Below are positions 24,595-33,492 of a DNA stretch of 64,000 bases, in pieces. The notes below the pieces were generated by a model. That model was not told the DNA's origin and did not search any database. It was given only the letters and a program-made list of their open reading frames with translations. Source of the stretch: Pseudohoeflea sp964511625 (GTDB lineage: Bacteria; Pseudomonadota; Alphaproteobacteria; Rhizobiales; Rhizobiaceae); assembly GCA_964511625.1 (NCBI GenBank), contig CAZEJG010000008.1:62001-126000 (forward strand). The letters run 5' to 3'. The translations under genes were made by a program, and so were the position numbers. How positions within the stretch are numbered: the first letter of the stretch is position 1; each line of letters begins with the position of its first letter.

Positions 24595-26313
24595 TCAGGC
24601 GGTGACAGAGGTCAGCCGCGGCTTGTCCACCCAGGTCGCGATGCAGGACTCGAGCTTTTCCGGGCTGACCGGCTTGGTCAGATAGTCATCCATCCCCGCT
24701 GCGTAGCAGGCGTCGGCGTCTCCCACCATGGCGTGGGCGGTGACGGCGAGGATCGGAGTGTGCAGGCTGGTGCCGGCCGCCTTCTCCTCTTCGCGAATGC
24801 GCCGGGTTGCCTGATGTCCGTTCAGGACCGGCATGGAGACATCCATGAGGATGAGATCCGGCTTCAGGTCCCGCCATGCCGCAACAGCCTCCTCGCCGTT
24901 CGACACGATCCGGTAATCCACGTCCATGGCATCGAGTATCTGCTCGAAAACGATCTGATTGACGTCGTTGTCCTCGGCCACGAGGATACGGGGCTTTTGC
25001 CGCTGCTTGTCATCCTGCCGCGACGCCGACACATCTTCGGCGAGAAGAGCGGGTGGAACGTCGTCCAGAAGAGGGGGAGCGGGAACAGCTACCCGCTCCT
25101 CGGCGGAAGCGGGCTGCTCACTGGCTGTCTCCATCGAATCCCGCGCCTCGGATTCCGCGGTTTCCGCCTCGGCGGTGCGCCGGGCAATATCGCGGGATAC
25201 GCGATCGGCAAGCAGACGCGCCAGGATCGGATAGTCGGTCGCCGCCGGATTGGCGGCAAGTGCGGCGCTGATTTCAGGCGTCACCTCAATCGCATCGATG
25301 GTCACGTCCATGGTGCGCGCGGTATCGAGAAACGCAAACAGCTGTCGGAGGTCATCGATCGCCATCGCCTCGGCATTTTCCGCGAGAAGCGCCTCCACTC
25401 TGCCCCGGGCGCGACGAATGTCCTGATCGACGACGAGCACCCTGCGCTTGAGCTGCGTACCGGATTGCGGGGAAGCCCGGTGCCGGGCGGGATTGCGCAA
25501 CCGCATCTGGTTGACTTCGGACTGCGTCGTGATGCGGTCGATGGAAACGGTGACGAACTTCCGGTCGCCCAGAACCAAACGGTGTTGACGCGTGATCGAA
25601 CGGACCATCGAACCGTCAGGATGCGGAATGTCCTCCACGAACTCCCGCGGTTCGCCGCTCGAGAGAACCCGGCGCTCGCGTTCCTCGAAGCGGCGCGCAT
25701 TGTCCGCGCCGACAAGATCGGCGGCGCTGCGCCCGATGATCTCGTGCTCCTCGACACCCAACAGCCGGCAAAAAGCCTGGTTGATGAGCACGATCTCCAT
25801 CGCTTCGTTCTTGACCAGCACGGGGTTGGGAAGCGCCTTGAAGACATGCTTGGCCAGCATTGCCCGCGCGCTGACCTCGTCCAAGTCCTGATCCCGGCGC
25901 TTCTGGTCGGTGACATCGGAAATATGGCAGATCAGGAGGCCACCCGGCATCCGCCGTTTGCCCAGTTTGACCCATCGGCCGTCCGGCAATTGCTCGACCG
26001 CCTCGTATCGCTCACGCCAGTGAATGGCGATGCGCTCGGCGATCCAGTCATTGCGCGAGATGCTTACACCGTTTCTAGCAGCGCTTCCGAAACGCGCGCC
26101 GCTGTCATAGACCGCGCCCAGGAAATCGCGTAAACGGCCGCCGGGCTTGAGGATTTCTTCGGGCACGTCGAAAAAACGGCTGAAGTTGCGCGACGCATAG
26201 ACAAGTGTGTCGTCGCGATCGAAGACCGCGACAGATGCACCGAGCGAACCGGCAAGTCCCTCGACCAGTGTCAACTGAAGATGATCACTCTCGCTTGCAC
26301 TCACGACCCGCAT
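24595..26313 (-). CDS. PAS-PAS-receiver signalling protein lacking a histidine kinase domain
   Basis: About 572 residues. PAS domain 1 (about 10-125, SLGASVAVFDRDDTLVYASRNFSRFF), PAS domain 2 (about 150-270, LPNPVLVKNEAMEIVLINQAFCRLLG), a linker with KRRVLVVDQD that may be a decayed receiver, a low-complexity Ala/Glu stretch, and a C-terminal receiver domain (about 445-560; ILVAEDNDVNQIVF, phospho-acceptor Asp in LILMDVSMPVLNG, conserved Lys in YLTKPV). No HisKA or HATPase segment exists, so phosphate must come from another kinase. The start is uncertain: ATG 26313 precedes the first PAS directly, while 26343 and a TTG at 26418 are also in frame without good ribosome sites. It is upstream of the EAL gene. 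Confidence 0.85.
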   Translation of the reverse strand: MRVVSASESDHLQLTLVEGLAGSLGASVAVFDRDDTLVYASRNFSRFFDVPEEILKPGGRLRDFLGAVYDSGARFGSAARNGVSISRNDWIAERIAIHWRERYEAVEQLPDGRWVKLGKRRMPGGLLICHISDVTDQKRRDQDLDEVSARAMLAKHVFKALPNPVLVKNEAMEIVLINQAFCRLLGVEEHEIIGRSAADLVGADNARRFEERERRVLSSGEPREFVEDIPHPDGSMVRSITRQHRLVLGDRKFVTVSIDRITTQSEVNQMRLRNPARHRASPQSGTQLKRRVLVVDQDIRRARGRVEALLAENAEAMAIDDLRQLFAFLDTARTMDVTIDAIEVTPEISAALAANPAATDYPILARLLADRVSRDIARRTAEAETAESEARDSMETASEQPASAEERVAVPAPPLLDDVPPALLAEDVSASRQDDKQRQKPRILVAEDNDVNQIVFEQILDAMDVDYRIVSNGEEAVAAWRDLKPDLILMDVSMPVLNGHQATRRIREEEKAAGTSLHTPILAVTAHAMVGDADACYAAGMDDYLTKPVSPEKLESCIATWVDKPRLTSVTA

Positions 26314-26457
26314 CCGAGTTAGGCTTCGGTCGGGGCACGGCATCCATGGCTTGCGATCACTGGCGTAGAAGCCCACGCGATCCAAGCCATTCGTCCTCAA
26401 GGTTCGCCCCGCGTGCAAGATTGTCAGGACGAAGTTAAGCTGTACTTAAAATAGCCC

Positions 26458-27738
26458 TCACTGTGGCGGCAAAATCAGAACAAGCCGCAGGTCATTGACG
26501 TTGGTGCGTGTGGGTCCGGTCACGATGAGGTCGCCGGTCGCCTCAAACAGCGAATAGGAATCGTGCCGCGCCAGGAAATCCTCGGCATCAAGCCCTTTCT
26601 CGCTCGCCCGCGAAAGTGTCGCCGGATCGATGATGGCGCCGGCATTGTCCTCGCTTCCGTCGATGCCGTCGGTATCGCAGGCGAGCGCGAAGATGCGCGG
26701 ATGGCCGCCGAGCCCCACCGCAAGCGACAAGAGATACTCGCAATCACGACCGCCGCGACCGCCCTCGCTGTCGACCGTGACGGTGGTCTCTCCACCCGAC
26801 ACCACCAGCGCCGGCTTGTCGCCTGGCTTCATGCCGGCTGCGATCTCAAGCGCCTGCCGGGCATGTTCGGCACCAACCTCGCGGGCTTCGCCCTCGATGT
26901 CCGCGCCGAGAGAGACGACGTCGTAGCCCATCCGCCGGCCGGCCGCCGCGACTGCATCTACCATGTCCGACGGCCGCGCGATCATCACGTATTCGTTTCT
27001 GTCGAAGACCGGATCGCCGGGCTTCGGCGTCTCGCTTTCAGGCTTTTGAAGATGCGAGCGAACAGGTTCAGGAATGTCGATGCCGTATTTCTCGATCACT
27101 CGCAGCGCGTCTGCGAGCGTGGTTGCATCTGCCACGGTCGGCCCCGAGGCGATGACGGACGGATCGTCGCCCGGCACGTCGGAAATGCCGAGGGTGACCA
27201 CGCGCGCCGGATAGGCGGCCTGGGCCAGCCGTCCGCCCTTGATGGCGGAAAGGTGCTTACGCACCGTATTCATCTCGCCGATCGGCGCGCCCGAAGCGAG
27301 CAGCGCGCGATTGACCGCCTTCTTCTGGTCGAGCGTCAATCCCTCGGCAGGGAGCCCCAGAAGGGCGGAACCGCCGCCCGAAATCAGGCACAGAACCAGA
27401 TCGTCCGGTCCGAGGCCCGTAACGGTCTGCATCAGCTTGCGCGCGGCAATCTCGCCCCGGTCGTCGGGAACCGGATGAGACGCCTCGATCACCTCGATTT
27501 CCGAACAGGGCATGCCATGGCCGTAGCGCGTGACGGCAATGCCTTCGAGTTCGCGCGGCCAATGGTCCTCGACGGCGCGCGCCATGGAGGCGGCGGCCTT
27601 GCCAGCCGCAATGACGATTGTCCGGCCGACCGGTGGAGAAGGAAGATGGGGCGGCACGCAGATGGCGGGATCGGCGGCCTTCAGGCCGGTATCGAACAAC
27701 CCGCGCAGGACAGATCGCGCTTCGTCATGGGACATCAT
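26458..27738 (-). CDS. Glycerate 2-kinase (MOFRL / class II)
   Basis: 426 residues of the GckA/TtuD family, which phosphorylates D-glycerate to 2-phosphoglycerate with ATP. The N-terminal DUF4147 domain has AAGKAAASMARAVE, VTRYGH, EASHPVPDDRG, LCLISGGGSALL and the KHLSAIKGGRLA block. The C-terminal MOFRL domain shows SGGETTVTV, GGRGGRDCEYLLSLAVGLGG, ACDTDGIDGSEDNAGA and TGPTRTNVNDLRLVL. ATG at 27738 follows GGAGAAGTGGA; a second ATG follows immediately. It is divergent from mutL (130 bp) and 144 bp upstream of the PAS-receiver gene. It may act with glycolate oxidase (glcDEF, far right of the window) in glyoxylate assimilation through glycerate. Confidence 0.93.
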   Translation of the reverse strand: MMSHDEARSVLRGLFDTGLKAADPAICVPPHLPSPPVGRTIVIAAGKAAASMARAVEDHWPRELEGIAVTRYGHGMPCSEIEVIEASHPVPDDRGEIAARKLMQTVTGLGPDDLVLCLISGGGSALLGLPAEGLTLDQKKAVNRALLASGAPIGEMNTVRKHLSAIKGGRLAQAAYPARVVTLGISDVPGDDPSVIASGPTVADATTLADALRVIEKYGIDIPEPVRSHLQKPESETPKPGDPVFDRNEYVMIARPSDMVDAVAAAGRRMGYDVVSLGADIEGEAREVGAEHARQALEIAAGMKPGDKPALVVSGGETTVTVDSEGGRGGRDCEYLLSLAVGLGGHPRIFALACDTDGIDGSEDNAGAIIDPATLSRASEKGLDAEDFLARHDSYSLFEATGDLIVTGPTRTNVNDLRLVLILPPQ

Positions 27739-27868
27739 TCCACTTCTCCGAATTCTCAAGACCACAGAAAAGCGGGCGCGCCGGCCGATTGCAACAAAGC
27801 CCGCCGGATTTGCAGGGGTTTCTCGGCTCCAGCCGTTGCAGGATGAGCCGAATCCGGGAACATGGGGC

Positions 27869-29680
27869 ATGGCCGTACATCAGCTTCCAGAGACCCTGAT
27901 CAACCAGATCGCCGCCGGCGAGGTGGTGGAACGTCCGGCGAGCGTCGTCAAGGAACTCGTCGAGAACGCGCTGGACGCCGGAGCGAAGCGCATCGAGATC
28001 GCCACGGCCGGTGGCGGCAAGGCGCTGATACGGGTCGTCGACGACGGCTCGGGCATGCCGCCCGAAGATCTGGCGATGGCGGTGCGCCGACATTGCACGT
28101 CGAAACTCCAGGCAGGGCTCGACGATATCCGCACGCTGGGTTTCCGCGGTGAGGCGCTGCCGTCCATAGGTTCGGTGTCGAAGCTCCGGATCGTCAGCCG
28201 CGAGCCCGGTTCAGCCAGCGGCTTCGAGGTGCGCCTCGATGGCGGCACGGGCGGCGATCCGAAGCCGGCACCGGCCAATCCGGGAACCATGGTCGAAGTC
28301 CGCGACCTTTTCTTCGCCACGCCCGCGCGGCTCAAGTTCCTCAAGGGCGAGCGTGCCGAAAGCGGCGCCATCACCGAAGTGGTGCGGCGCATGGCGATCG
28401 CATTTCCGGAGGTTCGGTTCGTCTTGTCCGGGCCGGACCGGATGACAAGCGAATATGCGGCCACCGGCAACCCGCTCGATCGCATCTCCCAGGTGCTTGG
28501 CCGGGAATTCGCCGACAATGCCATCGAAATCGACGCATTGCGCGAAGATGTCCGGCTGACCGGCCATGTCGGCGTGCCGACCTACAACCGCGCCAATTCG
28601 CTGAGCCAGTATGCCTTCGTCAACGGCCGGCCGGTGCAGGACAAGCAGATCCTGTCGGCGCTGCGCGCGGCCTATTCCGACCGTATTCCGCGCGGCCGCT
28701 TTCCGGTGGTGGTCCTCAAGATCGAAATCGACCCGGCGCTCGTCGACGTCAACGTCCATCCGGCCAAGGTCGATGTCCGGTTTCGCGATCCCGGTCTGGT
28801 GCGAGGGCTGATCATCGGCGCGATACGCCAGGCGCTGGAGCGCGAAGGCGACCGCGCCTCGACCACCGGCACCTCGGGCATGCTGGCGGCGCTGCGACCG
28901 CAGGGCGGCTTTGCTTCAGCGCCGCGACCGAGCGGGTATTCCAGCGCTCCGGTCAACTGGTCCAGGGAGTCCTCGCCGCATCGCCCGCCGGAGAACACCG
29001 CGTCTTATGGCTTCGCCGAGCCGGCCCAGGCCGGTTTTGTTCACACGGGGCAGCCATCGGCGCGGGTCGCGGAGGAGCCGCCGGTTGCGCCGTCTGCCGC
29101 CCATCCGCTCGGTGCGGCCCGGGCACAGGTGCTCGAGAACTATATCGTCAGCCAGACCGAGGAAGGTCTGGTGATCGTCGACCAGCATGCCGCCCACGAA
29201 CGGCTCGTCTTCGAGAAGCTGAAGGGCGCGATGTCGGGCGGACGCCTGCCCTCGCAGATGCTGCTGTTGCCGGAAATCGTCGACCTTCCGGAGGATGACT
29301 GCGACCGGCTCGCCGAAAAGGCGGCTGAGCTCGAACCGCTCGGGCTGGGAATCGAACGGTTCGGCCCGGGCGCGATCGCGGTGCGCGAGACGCCGGCTCT
29401 CCTCGGCGAGGTTGACGTGCCGGGGCTGGTGCGGGATCTCGCCGACGAGATCGCCGAATGGGGCGACACCACATCTTTGCGCGACCGGCTGGAAGCGGTG
29501 GCGTCGACCATGGCCTGTCACGGTTCGGTGCGCTCCGGCCGACTGCTCAAGCCCGAAGAGATGAATGCGCTCCTGCGCCAAATGGAGATCACGCCCGGAT
29601 CCGGCCAGTGCAACCACGGTCGTCCCACCTATGTGACGCTGAGCCGTCACGACATCGAGCGCCTGTTTGCGCGGCGGTAG
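27869..29680 (+). CDS. mutL: DNA mismatch repair protein MutL
   Basis: 603 residues. MutL is the GHKL ATPase that couples MutS mismatch recognition to strand excision. N-terminal ATPase motifs: INQIAAGEVVERPASVVKELVENALDAG, VDDGSGMP, HCTSKL, TLGFRGEALPSI and the loop KVDVRF. A variable proline-rich linker (about 325-415) leads to the C-terminal dimerisation domain with QLLxQ-like and endonuclease features: VIVDQHAAHERLVFEKLK, ACHGSVRSGRLLKPEEM, and SGQCNHGRPT. The DQHAAHERLxYE-type metal motif suggests an endonuclease-competent MutL, consistent with bacteria lacking MutH. ATG 27869 (MAVHQLPETLINQ) is the family start; the open frame extends upstream without conservation. Confidence 0.97.
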   Translation: MAVHQLPETLINQIAAGEVVERPASVVKELVENALDAGAKRIEIATAGGGKALIRVVDDGSGMPPEDLAMAVRRHCTSKLQAGLDDIRTLGFRGEALPSIGSVSKLRIVSREPGSASGFEVRLDGGTGGDPKPAPANPGTMVEVRDLFFATPARLKFLKGERAESGAITEVVRRMAIAFPEVRFVLSGPDRMTSEYAATGNPLDRISQVLGREFADNAIEIDALREDVRLTGHVGVPTYNRANSLSQYAFVNGRPVQDKQILSALRAAYSDRIPRGRFPVVVLKIEIDPALVDVNVHPAKVDVRFRDPGLVRGLIIGAIRQALEREGDRASTTGTSGMLAALRPQGGFASAPRPSGYSSAPVNWSRESSPHRPPENTASYGFAEPAQAGFVHTGQPSARVAEEPPVAPSAAHPLGAARAQVLENYIVSQTEEGLVIVDQHAAHERLVFEKLKGAMSGGRLPSQMLLLPEIVDLPEDDCDRLAEKAAELEPLGLGIERFGPGAIAVRETPALLGEVDVPGLVRDLADEIAEWGDTTSLRDRLEAVASTMACHGSVRSGRLLKPEEMNALLRQMEITPGSGQCNHGRPTYVTLSRHDIERLFARR

Positions 29681-29768
29681 GCGCGGCGCCCGCCGTGTTG
29701 CGGCGCGCGCACTTGCATTGGCCCGGCGTGCAGGGATAATAAAACCAATTCCTGCACACGGAGACGAC

Positions 29769-29996
29769 ATGAACCGTTTCGAAGGCTCGGGTTCGCGGCC
29801 GGCAACGCTGAAATATCTCGACGGCGACATCCAGGTGGTGACACCAGGCGGATACGTGGTCTGCGCTGTGACCGGCGAACGCATCCCGCTCGACGAACTC
29901 AAGTACTGGAGCGTCGACCGGCAGGAAGCCTATGTCGACGTGAATGCGTCGTTCGAGGCGGAAAAACGCGCCGGCAGCCTGCCGACCTCCCGCTAG
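29769..29996 (+). CDS. DUF2093 family small protein
   Basis: 75 residues, matching the short DUF2093 family restricted to alphaproteobacteria. The core reads ATLKYLDGDIQVVTPGGYVVCAVTG and IPLDELKYWSVDRQEAYV. No catalytic motif, signal or membrane segment is visible. It has a single Cys in VVCAVTG. ATG 29769 is preceded by CGGAGACGAC. It follows mutL by 88 bp on the same strand and ends 8 bp from the stop of convergent lpxK; neighbourhood to lpxK/waaA is common in rhizobia, but no role in lipid A synthesis is proven. Confidence 0.88.
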   Translation: MNRFEGSGSRPATLKYLDGDIQVVTPGGYVVCAVTGERIPLDELKYWSVDRQEAYVDVNASFEAEKRAGSLPTSR

Positions 29997-30004
29997 AGCA
30001 GTTT

Positions 30005-31042
30005 TCAGGAGGTCTTGCCCGACGTCCGGCGACGCCTGTGTTTCTCGATGGCCTGCCTGACGATGGCCGCCGCGGTCTGCGGCTGATCGAAATCGAGCCG
30101 CACTTCCAGCACTTCGGTCCGCTCGGCCAATTCATGGCCACGGCCGTGCCCGCCCTGCAGGCGCACCAGATCCTTGGCCGTGGTGACGAGCGTCAGGCCG
30201 TAGAGGTCGGCCTCGTCGATCATCTCGCCGATCTCGTCGTCGGCGAAGCTGTGGTGGTCGGGAAACCCTTTCGCATGGGCCACGCGGATGTCTGCGTCTT
30301 CGAGCGTTTCGAAAAACTTGTCCGGATCTCCGATCGCGGCGAAGGCCAGGCAGTTCTTGCCGCGCAACCGTTCCGGCGCCAGGGGAACCAGATGGGCCGT
30401 GTGGACGGGCTTGGCCGCACGCGCGGCGAGACGAATGATGCCGTCGGCGGCAGTCCCCTCTCCCACGACGAGCAGCGAATCGGCATGCCGCAACTGGTCG
30501 ACGATCGGGGCACGGACCGGGCCGGCCGGAAAGACGCGGCCGTTGCCCACTCCCTTGCGGGCGTCGATGACCATCACGGCGTGATCGAAGACCAGTCGCG
30601 CGCTCTGGAACCCGTCGTCCATGATGATGATGTCCGCGCCCTCGGCGACCAGAAGCTCCGCGCCTGCGGGCCTGTCCGGCGACGCGACAGTGAGCGCTCG
30701 GCGGGCAAGGAGCATCGGTTCGTCACCGACGAAACGCGCAGAATGATGATGCGTGTCGACCACTGTCGGATGGCGCACGTTGCCGCCGTAGCCGCGCGTG
30801 AGAAAGCCGGGCGTGAGGCCCTGGGCCTCGACCGCATCGGCGAGCGCGAGAGCGGTCGGGGTCTTGCCGGAACCGCCGACGGTGAAATTGCCGACGCAGA
30901 TGACGGGAACCGAAGCGGACTTGCGGCGACGCTTGTCCATGATACGGCGAGCGACGCGCCCGTAGACCCATCCGGCGGGAGACAGGAGCACCGATTGCAG
31001 GCCGGGCTTTTCCCACCAGAATGGCGGCGCCTCGCTCACCAT
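30005..31042 (-). CDS. lpxK: Tetraacyldisaccharide 4'-kinase LpxK
   Basis: 345 residues. LpxK adds the 4'-phosphate to the lipid A disaccharide at the inner membrane face, giving lipid IVA. Features: amphipathic/membrane-associated N-terminus with PPFWWEKPGLQSVLLSPAGWVYG, Walker A VGGSGKTPTALAL (about 56-68), FLTRGYGG, the Asp pair in IMDDGFQS, and AGPVRAPI. The ATG at 31042 lies inside the end of waaA (7-bp overlap) and is preceded by GGAGG at 5-base spacing. It is the last gene of the pmbA-cysQ-DUF4170-DUF374-waaA-lpxK string. Confidence 0.96.
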   Translation of the reverse strand: MVSEAPPFWWEKPGLQSVLLSPAGWVYGRVARRIMDKRRRKSASVPVICVGNFTVGGSGKTPTALALADAVEAQGLTPGFLTRGYGGNVRHPTVVDTHHHSARFVGDEPMLLARRALTVASPDRPAGAELLVAEGADIIIMDDGFQSARLVFDHAVMVIDARKGVGNGRVFPAGPVRAPIVDQLRHADSLLVVGEGTAADGIIRLAARAAKPVHTAHLVPLAPERLRGKNCLAFAAIGDPDKFFETLEDADIRVAHAKGFPDHHSFADDEIGEMIDEADLYGLTLVTTAKDLVRLQGGHGRGHELAERTEVLEVRLDFDQPQTAAAIVRQAIEKHRRRRTSGKTS

Positions 31043-32382
31043 GAGCGCCTCCGTCCGCCGCTTACCTCGCTACCACTATCGGTCGTCTGCAGCCGGGCCT
31101 TGACGGTCAGCGGGTTGAGATAGGGTTCGAGCGCCCTCACAGTAGTCTGAAGGCCTCCCCGGAGATCGCGAATGGTCTTTTCGCCGCCGGCCGCCATGGC
31201 GGCGCGCGCCTTGGGATTGTTGAAGAGGAAATTGACGCCCTTGGTGAGCATCGCACCGTCGCGCACGAAACGGCCGCCGCCGTTCTTGAGCAGCTTGGCA
31301 TAGACGTCGCGGAAGTTGTTCACCTGGCTGCCCGACAGGACAGCACAGCCGAGCATTGCCGGTTCGAGCGGGTTCTGTCCGCCGCCGACCTTGAGCGACC
31401 GACCGACGAAAACGATCGGCGCGAGATTGAGATAGAGCCCCATCTCCCCGATCGTGTCACCCAAATAGATGTCGACGCCGGGTTCGATCTCCTCGCCGCG
31501 CGACCGGCGGGCCACCACCAGTCCCCGCGCCTTCAGCATCGCCTCGACCGCATCGCCACGCTCCGGATGGCGCGGCACGATGAGGGTGAGCTGGCCGTGA
31601 GTACCCTTCAGCGCCTGGTGCACGTCCGCAGCAATTTCCTCTTCGCCCTCGAAGGTCGAGGTCGCGGCCCAGACCCGCCGGTCGCCGATCTGCTGCCGCA
31701 ACCGCTCCAGCTCCTTCGCATCACAGGGCGGAGCATGGGTATCGACCTTGAGATTGCCGGAAACCGCCACCTGATGAACGCCGAGGGTCGAGAAGCGCTC
31801 GGCATCCACATCGGACTGGGCGATGACCAGCGACAGGTTCTCGAAAAGCGCATCGGCGAGGTTTGGGCGGTTTTTCCAGCGCTGGAAGGACCGGTCGGAC
31901 AGCCGGCCGTTGACGAGGATCTGCGGTGTCCGTCGCGCACCCAGCTCGAGAATGGTCATCGGCCAGATTTCGGATTCGGCGATGATGGCGAGATCCGGCT
32001 GCCAGTGGTCAAGGAAACGGGAGACCGGCGTCTTGATGTCGAGCGGCACGTATTGATGGATGACGGAGCTGTCGAGCCGTTCCTTTGCGATCGTCGCCGA
32101 GGTCACGGTACCCGTCGTCAGGACGACGTTGACCGAACGGCGCCGGACTTCGCGGATCAGAGGGATAACTGCCCCGGTCTCGCCGACACTGGCTGCGTGA
32201 AACCAGACCAGCGGCCCCTCGGGCCGGGGAATATCCGTGCGGCCGTAGCGCTCGCGGCGGCGAGTGGAGTCTTCCTTGCCGCGGGCGGCGCGAAAGGCCA
32301 GGTAGGGCCACAGAAGCGGAAACAGGATCGCACCGATCCAGCGGTAGGTGAACAGCGTCGCGCGTGCCCAGCCACTGCTCAC
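31036..32382 (-). CDS. waaA: 3-deoxy-D-manno-octulosonic acid transferase WaaA (KdtA)
   Basis: 448 residues. WaaA transfers Kdo from CMP-Kdo to lipid IVA on the cytoplasmic side of the inner membrane. It begins with a membrane anchor (LFTYRWIGAILFPLLWPYLAF), then the Glu-bearing motif HAASVGETGAVIPL, IAESEIWPM, ILVNGRLSDRSF, and in the C-terminal Rossmann half FVGRSLKVGGGQNPLEPAMLG. GTG at 32382 overlaps the preceding acyltransferase stop (GTGA) and follows GGAGGG at 6-base spacing; the frame runs open further upstream but that is the antisense-free overlap with the acyltransferase. The C-terminus overlaps lpxK by 7 bp, so all three should be translated together. Confidence 0.96.
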   Translation of the reverse strand: MSSGWARATLFTYRWIGAILFPLLWPYLAFRAARGKEDSTRRRERYGRTDIPRPEGPLVWFHAASVGETGAVIPLIREVRRRSVNVVLTTGTVTSATIAKERLDSSVIHQYVPLDIKTPVSRFLDHWQPDLAIIAESEIWPMTILELGARRTPQILVNGRLSDRSFQRWKNRPNLADALFENLSLVIAQSDVDAERFSTLGVHQVAVSGNLKVDTHAPPCDAKELERLRQQIGDRRVWAATSTFEGEEEIAADVHQALKGTHGQLTLIVPRHPERGDAVEAMLKARGLVVARRSRGEEIEPGVDIYLGDTIGEMGLYLNLAPIVFVGRSLKVGGGQNPLEPAMLGCAVLSGSQVNNFRDVYAKLLKNGGGRFVRDGAMLTKGVNFLFNNPKARAAMAAGGEKTIRDLRGGLQTTVRALEPYLNPLTVKARLQTTDSGSEVSGGRRRSW

Positions 32383-33077
32383 GATCCGCCCTCCACGGCC
32401 TGATAGGCCTCGCGCGTCACGCGATCTAGCTCTTCGGTGACCCTGAGCCGCATGGCAGGTTCGTCCTCGCGCGAGCGCACATAGATCGGTTCTCCGAGCT
32501 TGAGACAGCGCCTGCCGAAGGGCAAATTTATAGTGGTGAGGTCCCAGGATTTCTTGATGACATGGTAGCGGCTGGTGGCCACGGCGACGGGCACGATCGG
32601 CCTGCCGGAAATACGCGCCACGCGCACGATGCCCTCGCCCGCCTTGCGCGGCTCGCCCTTGGAGATGTCGGCGACCATGACCACGCTCGCGCCCTGTCGC
32701 AGGGTTTCGCAAATCGCCTTGGTCGCGCTGATCGCGCCCTTCTTGGCCGCTGCGCGCGGATCGCGACCGCCCGAACCGCGGATCACGCCATGGCCGATAC
32801 GTTCGATGACGCGGGCGTTGATTTCCGCGTCGGCACTGCGGGAGACGAGCGACTTGAGCGGCAGTTCACGCGGTGCGGCATAGGGAGAGAGCAATTGCTG
32901 ACCGTGCCAGAGCGCATAGATGACCGGAAAGTGACCGTCCAGACGCTCCAGCGCATCGTCGCTCTCGTCGACCTCGGAATTGGTATTCCAGGTAAAACGC
33001 AACCAACTCTCGAGAACAGCGGAAGCCGCATTCTGAAAGCCGTCGGAGCGCAGGAGTGTTTTACCGAGCTGACGCAT
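32379..33077 (-). CDS. DUF374 lysophospholipid acyltransferase family protein
   Basis: 232 residues of the LPLAT/PlsC-like superfamily, DUF374 branch. The His-containing active-site motif appears as YALWHGQQLLSPY (in place of the usual HX4D, as in the branch), followed by LVSRSADAEINARVIERIG, VIRGSGGRDPRAA and the substrate-site block GRPIVPVAVATSRYHVIKKSWD. It likely acts at the inner membrane in lipid A or phospholipid acylation, supported by its 4-bp overlap with waaA and closeness to lpxK. The exact acyl donor and acceptor are unknown. ATG 33077 gives the family length. Confidence 0.88.
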   Translation of the reverse strand: MRQLGKTLLRSDGFQNAASAVLESWLRFTWNTNSEVDESDDALERLDGHFPVIYALWHGQQLLSPYAAPRELPLKSLVSRSADAEINARVIERIGHGVIRGSGGRDPRAAAKKGAISATKAICETLRQGASVVMVADISKGEPRKAGEGIVRVARISGRPIVPVAVATSRYHVIKKSWDLTTINLPFGRRCLKLGEPIYVRSREDEPAMRLRVTEELDRVTREAYQAVEGGS

Positions 33078-33155
33078 GACGCCGTACTTGCCGGTTTTTG
33101 ATCGGGCTCACAAGCAATTCCGCATAAAACGCCCGACCGTCCCCAGCCGATACTC

Positions 33156-33404
33156 TCAATCGCCGGACTTCTCTGTGACGCCGGGGTCGAGAAGGCGGTG
33201 CATGTGCACGATGAAGTAGCGCATATGGGCGTTGTCCACGGTCATCTGGGCTTTCGCCTTCCATGCCTGGTGGGCCGCCGCGTAGTTGGGAAAAATGCCG
33301 ACGATGTCGAGTGCATCGAGATCGCGGAATTCCGTCTGGGTGAGGTTTTTCAGTTCGCCGCCGAACACGAGATGGAGCAATTGCTTGGAATCGGCTTCAG
33401 CCAT
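33156..33404 (-). CDS. DUF4170 family small protein
   Basis: 82 residues matching the alphaproteobacterial DUF4170 family: LLHLVFGGELKNL, LDIVGIFPNYAAAHQAWKAKAQ, and MRYFIVHMHRLLDP. The pattern resembles a small alpha/beta fold without catalytic residues. ATG at 33404 follows GGGAGAAAATCAG; an in-frame extension to 33470 would be proline/basic-rich and unconserved. It sits between cysQ and the DUF374 acyltransferase in the same transcription direction and is conserved in this position in rhizobia as far as I recall. Function unknown. Confidence 0.88.
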   Translation of the reverse strand: MAEADSKQLLHLVFGGELKNLTQTEFRDLDALDIVGIFPNYAAAHQAWKAKAQMTVDNAHMRYFIVHMHRLLDPGVTEKSGD

Positions 33405-33492
33405 CTGATTTTCTCCCGGTTTCTTGGGGGATGCTGGCGGCGGTTTGCGGGAAATTGTCCGAAAGGTCAATGCCCCAAGTCACTGCCCCAAG

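Noticed and set aside
23590..26133. An 847-codon plus-strand frame opposite the EAL and PAS-receiver genes
   Set aside because: It crosses an intergenic promoter region and both genes in antisense; no conserved motif.
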